NCBI RefSeq assembly: GCF_947504105.1
Contig: NZ_CANNGP010000003.1
Coordinates: forward strand, 124,001-188,000
Length of the DNA: 64,000 nucleotides
Direction of reading: 5' to 3'
Source: an uncultured Tateyamaria sp.
Lineage (GTDB): Bacteria; Pseudomonadota; Alphaproteobacteria; Rhodobacterales; Rhodobacteraceae
A model generated the notes under the pieces. It made no database searches and had not been told where the DNA came from. It saw only the letters and a program-made list of their open reading frames with translations. The translations under genes were made by a program, and so were the position numbers. Below, one piece after another: positions 56,760 through 64,000 of the stretch; the stretch's first letter is position 1; every line of letters starts with the position of its first letter.

Positions 56760-57342
56760 CTCGAACCCCGCATAGAGGGTAGCAAATGATGGTTCGGGCC
56801 ATGCCCCGAACCAACGGAGAGATCATCCGCATGAACAATTGTATGGGTGACACAGGCTTTGTCGGCGGCCACAGCGGCGTTCAGCTCTTGCCCCCTGGTA
56901 AGATGCGTAGCTAGTGCCGAAGAGAGCGTGCATCCGGTCCCGTGTGTATTGAATTGAGGGTCGGCGTCCTGGCGTCTTCGAACCAAGCGGTTCCGTGCGC
57001 CGTGACCAGGCAATTAGAGCTATAGGGACCGTCCAGATGGCCGCCCTTCATTAAGACCGCTATTGGTTCATGTTCGATCAAGGCGCTACCTTGTGCTTCC
57101 ATCTCGGCCTGCATGGAAGCGGTCGTGGTCCCCAAAAGGTGTGTTGCCTCTGGCAGGTTGGGGGTCAGAAGCGTTGCCCCGGGCAAGAGTTGATCCCTGA
57201 CTATTGCCACCGCGTCGGGTTGCAATAGTTTTGCTCCACCCTTGGCGATCATCGCCGGGTCCAGTATGATCGGGGCCGTGCACACCTGAAGTGCCGATGC
57301 GACGGCCTCCGCAATACCCTCGCTCTGGGTACCCACGCAGGA
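56760..57342 (-). pseudogene. thiD: thiD (hydroxymethylpyrimidine kinase) remnant: 5'-truncated and frameshifted
   Basis: One frame gives TQSEGIAEAVASALQVCTAP, IILDPAMIAKGGAKLLQPDA, LLTPNLPEATHLLG and AVLMKGGHLDG: the middle of ThiD with its D-P and G-G-x-x-L elements. The next part, NTHGTGCTLSSALATHLTRG and then DDLSVGSGHGPNHH, is the C-terminal ATP/anion-hole region (N-T-H-G-T-G-C-T) but lies in another frame. The shift falls between about 56950 and 56990. Roughly the first 85 residues, including the G-S-D-x-S-G-G-A-G-I loop, are absent. The gene cannot make an active kinase. Confidence 0.85.
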
Positions 57343-57410
57343 GCGGTTTCGACGGTGGGCGCATCAGGTGTAAGCTAGTCTTTCACTACTTGAAACGCAT
57401 CTCTTTCAAC

Positions 57411-57441
57411 AAAAAAGAACCGGACCCAAGTAGGGCCCGGT
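57411..57441 (-). terminator. Rho-independent terminator of the TauA-like gene
   Basis: On the minus strand ACCGGGCCC pairs with GGGTCCGGT (one G-U) around a five-base loop, then TCTTTTTT follows. It lies 89 nt after the stop at 57530, so that gene is a single-gene transcript. Confidence 0.88.
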
Positions 57442-57529
57442 CAAGGCGATCAGCCACGGAAGTAGCCAATAGTTCATTGGGGGAGTGCACACCCCGGCAG
57501 AACCGGGATGCGCAGGCCGATTGTCGGTC

Positions 57530-58531
57530 TTACATCTCGCTTGCAGCTTGCAGCGGGCCGGTGTTGACGGCGTTTTCGTAGCTGCCAAGCGCGCTGTCGA
57601 TGGACCCTGCCTCGACGAATACGTCCGCCACACCTTTCATGAAGGTCGCCGCGTTGCCCCCAAGCCACGTCTGAGACAACTGATCCTCAACACTCGGGAA
57701 TTTCATGGTCGCGATAGCCGCCTTGGCGGCGTCCATATCCATGCCCGCCTGCTCTGCGATCACAGCGAGGTTTTCATCGGTAGGATTGGCATACCATGTC
57801 GTGTTCGCGTCCGCCGTCACTTTCAAGAATTTGGCCACGACATCGCCATTCTCAGCAATGAAGGACGCGGGCGCCGATGTGACGTCGAACACCAGAATAC
57901 CAAGTGCTTCCTTTTCGTCGCCAGTCAGCAGCACGTTGCCGTGCTCTTTCATCCGGCCAAGACCACCACCGTAACCGCAGGCAAAATCGACAGCACCCTG
58001 GCTGAGGGCCGCCGCGCCCTGATCAGGGGCCATGTCCAGCACCTGCAGACTGTCGAGCGGAATACCGAAGTGATCCATCTGACGCAGGAATCCGTAGTGG
58101 GCGGCGGTGCCCAGCGGTACGGCAACCTTTTTACCTGCCAGTTCGCTTGCATTCTCTTTGTCGATCTCAAGACTGGTGCTGACAACGCAGTTGTCATTGT
58201 CAGAGTAGCTGACGGCAACATCAACGACCTGCAGGTCCTGGCCGCCGGATGCAGCGACAACGAAAGGCGGCACACCCTGCGATACGGCAATCTGCACATC
58301 GCCCGACGCCATGGCTGCGCTCATCGCGGTGCCGGTGTCAAAGGACACCCAATTCACTTTCATACCAAGCGCTTCTTCGTAAGCACCCGAGGCTTTGGCC
58401 GCCATCATCGGCATGGGCCATTCCAGGAAATAGGCCACTGTTAACTCTTCATGGCCATCCGCCATCACGGCGGATCCCGAGGCTGCCATCACGGCGGCTG
58501 CCAGCACGCTGGCTGTCGTTGTCTTTTTCAT
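57530..58531 (-). CDS. TauA/SsuA-type ABC transporter substrate-binding protein (orphan)
   Basis: A 333-aa periplasmic binding protein: signal peptide MKKTTTASVLAAAVMAASGS with A-x-A cleavage before DGHEELTVAYFLEWPMP, then the NMT1/TauA pattern TGTAMSAAMASGDVQIAVSQ, AGKKVAVPLGTAAHYGFLRQ and DMAPDQGAAALSQGAVDFAC. It probably binds taurine or another sulfonate or a small amine. No permease or ATPase gene adjoins it and a terminator follows it, so it must use a transporter encoded elsewhere, or its partners were lost when the thiD side was rearranged. The ATG at 58531 is fixed by the signal peptide. Confidence 0.85.
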   Translation of the reverse strand: MKKTTTASVLAAAVMAASGSAVMADGHEELTVAYFLEWPMPMMAAKASGAYEEALGMKVNWVSFDTGTAMSAAMASGDVQIAVSQGVPPFVVAASGGQDLQVVDVAVSYSDNDNCVVSTSLEIDKENASELAGKKVAVPLGTAAHYGFLRQMDHFGIPLDSLQVLDMAPDQGAAALSQGAVDFACGYGGGLGRMKEHGNVLLTGDEKEALGILVFDVTSAPASFIAENGDVVAKFLKVTADANTTWYANPTDENLAVIAEQAGMDMDAAKAAIATMKFPSVEDQLSQTWLGGNAATFMKGVADVFVEAGSIDSALGSYENAVNTGPLQAASEM

Positions 58532-58630
58532 TTTCTTACTCCCGTTGGTGTGTCGCTTCACGTGACCATTTGTTTTGTATTTAGAAACCACGCTTTCACA
58601 ACACGAGAATAAAAAGCTTGCGCACAATAC

Positions 58631-58656
58631 GTCAAACGTTTTCTGTAAACGGTGAC
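58631..58656. promoter_or_regulatory. Imperfect inverted repeat between divergent genes
   Basis: GTCAAACGTTT, then TCTGT, then AAACGGTGAC form an imperfect dyad between the binding-protein gene and the FAD oxidoreductase gene. It could be the operator of a regulator acting on both; evidence is only the symmetry. Confidence 0.3.
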
Positions 58657-58720
58657 CACTTACACATCCGCCTTTGGATGTGATGGTCATCAAACCTTTG
58701 GATCGGGACGTCACACAGCA

Positions 58721-60034
58721 ATGGCATCAAACAGAGTGAATGGCCGCCCTAGTGACAAGATCCACTGGCATCGAACGGCCATACCCGCACCGACGTGCAG
58801 CACGCTAACATCGCACGTAACGGCGGATTTCATAGTGGTAGGCGGTGGCCTCACAGGCACCCGCACTGCGCTTGGTCTGGCGGAAGTCGGCGCGCGCGTC
58901 GTTTTGCTGGAAAGCAAACAGATCGGATATGGTGCCTCCGGGCGCAGTGGCGGGCAGTGCAACCCGATCTGGCGGGCCACCCCGGACGAATTGGCCCAAC
59001 GCATGGGCGCCCCGTTGGCCGAACGGTTGATCGACGCCACGCTCGGCTCTGCCAATGCGCTTTTTTCAGACATCGAAGGCTACGATATCGCCTGCGACCA
59101 CGAACAAAACGGCTGGATACAGGCCGCACATTGCCGCAGCGCGCAGCGCAGTCTTGAGCGGTTGGGCAATGCCTGGAACGCAGTGGGCGCAAACATTGGC
59201 TTTCAGGACAAGGCGTCCACCGCATGTACAAGCGGATCCACAGATTACAACTTTTCGCTGTTCCATTCACATGGCGGACACGTACACCCCCTGTCCCTGA
59301 CCCGCGGCTTTGCCCGCACGGCGATGAAATTCGGCGCACGACTCTACGAAAACAGTCCGGTGCAGGCGATGCGCAAGGGTGATGGGGTGTGGACTGTTAC
59401 CACGACGACCGGAAAGGTGAGCGCCCCACAGGTCATCTTGAGCACCAACGCCTATTCCGACAGTCTGTGGCCCAAGCTGCGGCAGACGTTCTTCCCTCTG
59501 GTCAGCATATCGTTGGCAACCGAGCCCCTGTCGTCAGAGTTGCAACAGACCGTCCTGCCTGGCGGCGTTACCATCGCGGACACACGTCGCGCCATCTACT
59601 ATTCTCGCTATGACCGCGACAAACGGCTTATCTTTGGATGTGTGGGCAGCACAGACAACGCGGCCGATTTCGGTGGTATTGCCCGGTTGAAAGAAGGTCT
59701 CGGCATAGTCTTTCCGCAGCTTGAGAACAGCAAGATCGAGGCAACATGGGCTGGGAGAATTGCCGTGACGCCGGAAATGATGCCCCACCTGCACGAGCCC
59801 GCCCCCGGCGTTCTCGCCGGGCTTGGCTTTAGCGGGCGAGGCATCGCTATGACGTCAGTCATGGCACGGACACTGGTCAAAAAAGCACTAGGTGCTCAGG
59901 ACAATACGTTGCCATTTGAAGTCATCCCCGTGCGGCCTCTGCCAATGCATTGGGCCTCGCGTAAACTCATCCCACTTGCAGCTCCTGCTATGACCATTCG
60001 CGACAAGATCGACACGATGTTCAACCGCGGTTGA
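58721..60034 (+). CDS. FAD-dependent amine/amino acid oxidoreductase (DAO/PuuB-like)
   Basis: A 437-aa protein with the FAD-binding Rossmann motif IVVGGGLTGTRTALGLAE near residue 40, VVLLESKQIGYGASGRSGGQ (the G-A-S-G-R-S-G-G-Q of the gamma-glutamylputrescine oxidase group), and a C-terminal GVLAGLGFSGRGIAMTSVMA. It oxidises an amine or amino acid with O2 or another acceptor. Its cupin neighbour 23 nt downstream is probably part of the same route. The start at 58721 (MASNRVNGRP) is chosen over an earlier frame start that lacks a ribosome site. Confidence 0.85.
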   Translation: MASNRVNGRPSDKIHWHRTAIPAPTCSTLTSHVTADFIVVGGGLTGTRTALGLAEVGARVVLLESKQIGYGASGRSGGQCNPIWRATPDELAQRMGAPLAERLIDATLGSANALFSDIEGYDIACDHEQNGWIQAAHCRSAQRSLERLGNAWNAVGANIGFQDKASTACTSGSTDYNFSLFHSHGGHVHPLSLTRGFARTAMKFGARLYENSPVQAMRKGDGVWTVTTTTGKVSAPQVILSTNAYSDSLWPKLRQTFFPLVSISLATEPLSSELQQTVLPGGVTIADTRRAIYYSRYDRDKRLIFGCVGSTDNAADFGGIARLKEGLGIVFPQLENSKIEATWAGRIAVTPEMMPHLHEPAPGVLAGLGFSGRGIAMTSVMARTLVKKALGAQDNTLPFEVIPVRPLPMHWASRKLIPLAAPAMTIRDKIDTMFNRG

Positions 60035-60057
60035 CACACCCCCAAAAGGATCTCCTC

Positions 60058-60408
60058 ATGTCAGTCACATTGTTCCAAGACACTCCGACCCCACGTGTCA
60101 AAAAAGATATCGGCAACGCCATTGTCTCAGGCGAACCGGTCCAGCACGTCGAGCTGAAATATGCAGGCCACGGGGACACTATCAAATCCGGCATCTGGGA
60201 CTGCACTGCTGGCGCATTCACCGCCGACTACGATGGTATCGTGGAGTTCTGCCGAGTGCTTGAAGGCGGAGCCACGATTACAACGCATACGGGTGATACG
60301 TTCCAGGTCACAGCTGGCGACGCCTTCGTGATCGAGGCCGGGTTGCGCACTACGTGGAAAGTCGAGAGCTACATCAAAAAACACTTCGTCATCTGCTCTA
60401 TCCCCTAA
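60058..60408 (+). CDS. Cupin (DUF861-type) protein
   Basis: A 116-aa single-domain cupin: IVEFCRVLEGGATITTHTGD and TFQVTAGDAFVIEAGLRTTW are the two conserved cupin stretches. Metal-binding His residues are few, as in the EutQ/DUF861 group. The following VESYIKKHFVICS is typical of the group. Preceded by AAAAGGA at a good distance. Probably cotranscribed with the FAD oxidoreductase. Confidence 0.85.
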   Translation: MSVTLFQDTPTPRVKKDIGNAIVSGEPVQHVELKYAGHGDTIKSGIWDCTAGAFTADYDGIVEFCRVLEGGATITTHTGDTFQVTAGDAFVIEAGLRTTWKVESYIKKHFVICSIP

Positions 60409-60518
60409 TCCTGCACTTTACCGGACATCGTCCGCATTACAGTCTTAGGGTCAGGTCACATTGAGCCTCCCCCACTTGAGTGGTCGGTCCCTATGTTTAG
60501 GACAGCGGAGGCCCATAG

Positions 60519-60797
60519 ATGGCAACGAAGAGACCAAAGCCCGAAGAGATTGTCGTGAAGTTAGGGCAGGTTGGGGTGCTGATGGGGCAAAGCATACCTC
60601 GGATTGATGCAATCAGGCAGATCGGTGTTACTGAGCAAACGTACTATCGCTGGAAGAAGAAGTACGGCGGAATGGGCACGGAACAGCTTAAGGAACTGAA
60701 GCGGGTCCAGAAGGAGAACGAGCGCCTGCGCAGAGCGGCATCAGACCTGACGCTGGACAAGTTGGTCCTGTCCGAGGCCGCAAAGGGAAACTTCTAA
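60519..60797 (+). CDS. IS3-family transposase OrfA
   Basis: A 92-aa HTH_8/InsE-type protein: KPEEIVVKLGQVGVLMGQS, IGVTEQTYYRWKKKYGGMG (recognition helix), and a leucine-zipper tail LKELKRVQKENERLRRAASD. This is the typical OrfA for the IS407/ISRSO-like subgroup. It is intact but has no full OrfB partner, so no transposase can form from it. Confidence 0.92.
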   Translation: MATKRPKPEEIVVKLGQVGVLMGQSIPRIDAIRQIGVTEQTYYRWKKKYGGMGTEQLKELKRVQKENERLRRAASDLTLDKLVLSEAAKGNF

Positions 60798-60970
60798 GCC
60801 CCTCGCGCCGTCGTGCTTGCATCGATCTCGTGCGCAGCCAGATGAAGGTTTCCGAGCGCCGTGTGTGTCGTGTCCTGGGCCAGCATCGATCCACACAAAG
60901 ACGCGCGCCAGTCGGTCGGGCTGCCGAAGACCGCCTGATCGCGGATATGATCGAGCTGACCCGCCAGTGA
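60794..60970 (+). pseudogene. IS3-family OrfB N-terminal fragment
   Basis: In the -1 frame relative to orfA: LSPSRRRACIDLVRSQMKVS, then ERRVCRVLGQHRSTQRRAP and EDRLIADMIELTRQ, then a stop. This is the N-terminal HTH part of OrfB; the integrase core (about 220 residues) is missing. The stop falls at or near the truncation junction at 60970. Confidence 0.85.
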
Positions 60971-61469
60971 CCTCCACTCAGGCGGCAGACTTGCTGTTTG
61001 CCCTGCATCATGATGAACAAATCCGTATCTCGCGAGCGGGATGAACAAATGATCAGAGATTGGCCTTACAAATTAAGGATGCGCGACAGGTCAGCCCGCC
61101 AATTCCCTACAGGCTGCTCTAGACGCCCTGTCCGGAGGTGACACGGCGAGTTCCCTAAAACACAAGCGTATTCCCGAAACGCATGACTGGTTTGATGAAA
61201 CCGCACTTCTCATGCGTGCGGAGTCGAACGTTTCGGCCAAACCGGTAGTGTCGGTGATCTCAACAAGCATCATAGGCTAGACGCAGCTCCGATCTTGGAA
61301 AAGGTGCAATGGCTCACGAAAGGCCGTCACATTCATGTTCATGCAGCAATGTGAAAGTGGACCGTACGGACGACTCCTTACTCTTTCGCAAGCCACTATC
61401 GCAAATTGCAGTGACGTTAGTTCGAATTCATGCCCCAATTGCAATGCCCAACCACTTCCTTGGATCAGA
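60971..61469. other. Gene-free stretch after the IS3 remnant
   Basis: About 500 nt without a supportable gene. Short open frames occur on both strands but none resembles a protein family. It is AT-richer than the surroundings and is probably decayed DNA left by IS-linked deletion. Confidence 0.55.
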
Positions 61470-62315
61470 TCACTGTGAAAGCTGGCCCATGAACCATGCC
61501 CGGAAGTGCGTGGCTGCAGCTCGGTTGCCCGGAGTTGTAAGGAAATAGCCTTCTGCCGCTGGGATGGTTGCGTCATTCGCCTGTTCAACGAGGCCCGTTC
61601 GAATGGCGTGCTGAGCCAGAACTTCGCTCACAAGCGCCACGCCATTACCATGCGCTGCGAGTTGCATGGCCATTCCGTAAGTGTCAGCATAAAGGGTGGG
61701 TTGCAGATTGGCGTGCCCAAGTTTTTCGCACCAGTCACGCCAGCCGCTCGAGGTGCCAACAGCCTCGATCAGCGGCAGATCATCCAACGATCCAACCAGC
61801 GTCGGTGATTTGACAGCGACAAGCCGGTTGGGCTGCAGCAGTTCCGCATCCGCACCCGCCTGTTTTTGTGATCCAAAACGGATTTCCACGTCTGCTTGGG
61901 CGGATTTGAAATCGTCTGACCAGATCGCGCTGAGGATTCGTAGGCGGGTGCCCGGGAACGTCGCTGTGAATCCTGACAGATTGGGGGCGATGACCCATTG
62001 CGCCACGCTGACAGAGGTAGCGACAGTCAAAAGATCTAACGCTGGCCCTGCATCGAACTTGCCGGCCGCGGCGGCCAGGGCGTCAAGCGGCGCACCGATC
62101 TCTGGCAAGAGCCGCCGTCCGTGATCGGTTAGCGCCAGCCCGCGTGGTTGCCGTACGAAGAGCGGCACGCGCAGCCGCATTTCGAGCGACTTCACCTGCT
62201 GGCTGATGGCCGATTGGGTCAGGCCGATCTCCTCCGCAGCTGCAGTGAAACTCAAGTGTCGAGCAGCCGCCTCGAAGGACCGGAACCAAGTCAGGGGCGG
62301 AAGGGATTTTGTCAC
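61470..62315 (-). CDS. LysR-family transcriptional regulator (GcvA-like)
   Basis: 281 aa. N-terminal winged HTH PPLTWFRSFEAAARHLSFTA, then AAEEIGLTQSAISQQVKSLE and MRLRVPLFVRQPRGLALTDH, the GcvA-type opening. The C-terminal effector domain is complete (SAQADVEIRFGSQKQAG, AAHGNGVALVSEVLAQHAI). It is divergent from the DUF1185 operon, and a T-N11-A palindrome lies between them, so it probably controls that operon. Confidence 0.93.
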   Translation of the reverse strand: MTKSLPPLTWFRSFEAAARHLSFTAAAEEIGLTQSAISQQVKSLEMRLRVPLFVRQPRGLALTDHGRRLLPEIGAPLDALAAAAGKFDAGPALDLLTVATSVSVAQWVIAPNLSGFTATFPGTRLRILSAIWSDDFKSAQADVEIRFGSQKQAGADAELLQPNRLVAVKSPTLVGSLDDLPLIEAVGTSSGWRDWCEKLGHANLQPTLYADTYGMAMQLAAHGNGVALVSEVLAQHAIRTGLVEQANDATIPAAEGYFLTTPGNRAAATHFRAWFMGQLSQ

Positions 62316-62329
62316 TTGTCAAGTCTTCC

Positions 62330-62344
62330 ATTAGTATTGCTAAT
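62330..62344 (+). promoter_or_regulatory. LysR-type operator between the regulator and DUF1185 genes
   Basis: ATTAG-TATTG-CTAAT is a perfect dyad with the T-N11-A spacing of LysR boxes (T at 62331, A at 62343), 15 nt upstream of the regulator start and 78 nt before the DUF1185 gene. It fits autoregulation plus activation of the divergent operon. Confidence 0.75.
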
Positions 62345-62421
62345 GCCTATGGGGCAAGTTCTTTCGTTTGTGAAAAATCTGCAAGTCCTCAAAGGTTTGT
62401 GGAGGCAAACAGGAGGTCCAT

Positions 62422-63021
62422 ATGAATCCCGAAATCCGCAAATTTGTGACCTATGACGAGGACATTCTGATCGAGGGGTTCCGCAAAGCCGAAACCCCAT
62501 GGCGCATGTTTGCGGTGGCCGCCGTGGTTAAGAACCCCTGGGCAGGGCGTTTTGTCGAAGACCTGACGCCTGAAATCCACGCCTACGGTCCCGCTTTGGG
62601 TGCCGAGATGACAAAGCGGATGATCGCGTTGGCAGGCAGAGGTGACGCCATTGAAGCCTATGGAAAGGCGGCCGTCGTCGGGCTTGATGGAGAGGTCGAA
62701 CATGCCTCTGGCCTGATCCACACGCTACGCTTCGGCAATCATTACCGGGAGGCGGTTGGTGCAAAGTCATATCTGGCGTTCACCAACACGCGTGGCCCGG
62801 CCAATGCCCCGATCATGGTGCCTTTGATGGACAAGAACGATGCGGGGCGACGCTCGCATTATCTGACCATCCAGTTCGCCATACCCGATGCACCGCGTGA
62901 CGATGAGATTGTCGTTGTTTTGGGCGCAGCCCTTTCCGGTCGACCACACCACCGGATTGGTGACCGCTATCAGGACTTGAAGGATCTGGGCCATGACATG
63001 GACAACCCGGCTGCGGTCTAA
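62422..63021 (+). CDS. DUF1185 (amino acid synthesis) family protein
   Basis: A 199-aa protein: KFVTYDEDILIEGFRKAETP, FAVAAVVKNPWAGRFVEDLT, AVVGLDGEVEHASGLIHTLR and ANAPIMVPLMDKNDAGRRSH are the DUF1185 hallmarks. Members are annotated as amino acid synthesis proteins by a database name, but no activity is known; the structure resembles a small-molecule hydrolase or isomerase. An AGGAGG site precedes the ATG. The 3' end overlaps the hydrolase start by 29 nt. Confidence 0.88.
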   Translation: MNPEIRKFVTYDEDILIEGFRKAETPWRMFAVAAVVKNPWAGRFVEDLTPEIHAYGPALGAEMTKRMIALAGRGDAIEAYGKAAVVGLDGEVEHASGLIHTLRFGNHYREAVGAKSYLAFTNTRGPANAPIMVPLMDKNDAGRRSHYLTIQFAIPDAPRDDEIVVVLGAALSGRPHHRIGDRYQDLKDLGHDMDNPAAV

Positions 63022-63772
63022 GACAAACGGGCTAGCCGCAATCACGGCTGGTGACGGCCCGCCGATCCTGTTGCTGCATGGCGTCGGATTGCGGGCGGAG
63101 GCGTGGAACCGACAGATTGACGGGTTGGCCCGCGACTTTCACCTCATCGCGCCCGATATGCTTGGCCACGGTGAAAGCGTCCCCGCTTCAGGACAGACGA
63201 GCGTTTCGGACTACACGGATTCAATTCTGGCCCTCATCCATGACCCTGTGTTGGTCGTGGGCCACTCAATGGGTGCGATGATTGCGCTGGATATGGCAAT
63301 CCGGTTTCCGGAACAGGTACGCGGTGTTGCAGCGCTCAACGCGATCTGGAAGCGTACTGCAGAAGCTGCCGCCGCCGTGCGCGACCGCGCCGAAAGCCTT
63401 GACGGGCGTACTCCGGCGGACCCCGCGAGCACGCTCAGCCGTTGGTTTGACGACGCTGTATCCCCTGAACGGAACGCCTGTGCTAAATGGCTGCGCGACG
63501 TAAACCCCGCGGGATACAAGACCGCCTATACCGCCTTCGCCAAGGGCGATGGCCCGAATGAAACAGCACTTACCCATCTGTCTTGCCCTGCATTGTTCAT
63601 GACCGGCCAGATGGAGCCGAACTCCACTCCCCAAATGTCACAAGCCATGGCCAAACGCGCGCCGCAGGGTCGTGCTATCATCGTCGAGGGTGCCGCGCAT
63701 ATGATGCCGATAACCCATGCTGAGGTCGTGACCGCCGCACTGCTGGATTTCGCGCGCGAGGTCTGGACTTGA
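62993..63772 (+). CDS. Alpha/beta hydrolase
   Basis: A 259-aa alpha/beta hydrolase: oxyanion loop ILLLHGVGLRAEAWNRQID, nucleophile elbow VLVVGHSMGAMIALDMAI with Ser in G-H-S-M-G, and C-terminal VEGAAHMMPITHAE with the catalytic His. The acid Asp or Glu is probably near LFMTGQMEPNS. Similar to enol-lactonase/esterase-type enzymes of aromatic or heterocycle degradation. It overlaps DUF1185, and its stop overlaps the TTG start of the flavin reductase. Confidence 0.9.
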   Translation: MTWTTRLRSKTNGLAAITAGDGPPILLLHGVGLRAEAWNRQIDGLARDFHLIAPDMLGHGESVPASGQTSVSDYTDSILALIHDPVLVVGHSMGAMIALDMAIRFPEQVRGVAALNAIWKRTAEAAAAVRDRAESLDGRTPADPASTLSRWFDDAVSPERNACAKWLRDVNPAGYKTAYTAFAKGDGPNETALTHLSCPALFMTGQMEPNSTPQMSQAMAKRAPQGRAIIVEGAAHMMPITHAEVVTAALLDFAREVWT

Positions 63773-64000
63773 CCGACTTTGACCACCACGCCCTGCGCAG
63801 CGCTTTCGGCAGCTACATGACTGGCGTGACGGTGGTAACGACCCGCAAAGCGTCGGGAGAGCCGGTGGGGTTTACCGCCAATTCCTTCACCTCAGTCTCG
63901 CTTGACCCACCACTCTTACTGGTCTGTCCCGGCAAGTTTTTATCGAGCTTCGAGAGTTTTGCAACCTGCACGCACTTTGCAGTCAAAGTCCTGTCCGAAG
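63769..64000 (+). CDS. Flavin reductase family protein (3' end outside window)
   Basis: A TTG start at 63769 overlaps the preceding stop (TTGA). The visible 77 residues read FDHHALRSAFGSYMTGVTVV, GEPVGFTANSFTSVSLDPPL and LLVCPGKFLSSFESFATCTH: the FMN-binding start of the HpaC/ActVB flavin reductase family. It would supply reduced flavin to a monooxygenase probably encoded beyond the window. Together with DUF1185 and the hydrolase it suggests a small oxidative degradation pathway under the LysR regulator. Confidence 0.85.
   Translation, partial: MTDFDHHALRSAFGSYMTGVTVVTTRKASGEPVGFTANSFTSVSLDPPLLLVCPGKFLSSFESFATCTHFAVKVLSE

Larger units (their letters stand above)
60462..60970 (+). mobile_element. 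Truncated IS3-family insertion sequence
   Basis: The left end begins TGAGCCTCCCCCACTTGAGT, followed by orfA and, in the -1 frame, the first 58 codons of orfB. The catalytic DDE part of orfB and the right end are gone. It is therefore immobile. Absence of a matching right end means the flanking deletion removed it. Confidence 0.85.

Overview
The window is chromosomal DNA of an alphaproteobacterium, almost certainly of the Rhodobacterales (Roseobacter group). The evidence is the gene order mcl2 - nnrU - DUF1737 - mch - DUF4344 - DUF1194 - sdhCDAB on one strand and mdh, then sucC..sucD..sucAB..lpd on the other. It is supported by ethylmalonyl-CoA pathway enzymes, many ATGA start/stop overlaps and high GC. 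No rRNA, tRNA or CRISPR array was seen.

Region 1 (1-14200) reads mostly on the minus strand. It holds a DUF1989 protein cut by the window edge, a BNR-repeat protein, a ZIP transporter and succinate dehydrogenase. The sdh operon is unusual because about 3.7 kb of cell-surface-type genes (polysaccharide pyruvyl transferase, glycosyltransferase-like protein, sulfotransferase-like protein, a lipoprotein and a methyltransferase) lie between sdhA and sdhB. Upstream are two periplasmic-type proteins and the mesaconyl-CoA hydratase / malyl-CoA thioesterase operon.

Region 2 (14200-17100) is a scrapyard: a chimeric transporter fragment, a MITE-like inverted repeat, an IS21 IstB tail between inverted repeats, a WYL regulator and a secreted-protein gene that has lost its signal peptide. 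Region 3 (17000-32300) holds tauE-like, mdh, a class III cyclase, a glycosyltransferase and the 12-gene suc-lpd operon, which carries seven accessory small genes between the TCA enzymes. The sdh and suc operons share a pair of GTGATCAC palindromes with identical 21-bp centre-to-centre spacing, a strong candidate TCA-regulon operator.

Region 4 (32500-50400) is ordinary housekeeping: fasciclin, PPOX, plsC, ftsEX, a zinc-ribbon protein, TIGR02302/DUF4175, lysA, argH, TlpA, a sterol desaturase-like enzyme, a Hint-domain protein, LpxR-like, and an SLC13 permease with glycerate kinase.

Region 5 (50500-62300) is accessory. Its centre is a compact four-gene operon: unknown 211-aa protein, winged-helix/TPR regulator, vanadium-haloperoxidase/PAP2 enzyme with an N-terminal (Asn-Ala-Tyr)x11 repeat, and subtilisin-like protease. 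I consider this the best candidate for an undescribed system. It is followed by a broken thiD, an orphan TauA-like binding protein, an FAD oxidoreductase plus cupin pair, and a truncated IS3-family element. Region 6 (61470-64000) is a LysR regulator divergent from DUF1185 - alpha/beta hydrolase - flavin reductase, cut by the window end.
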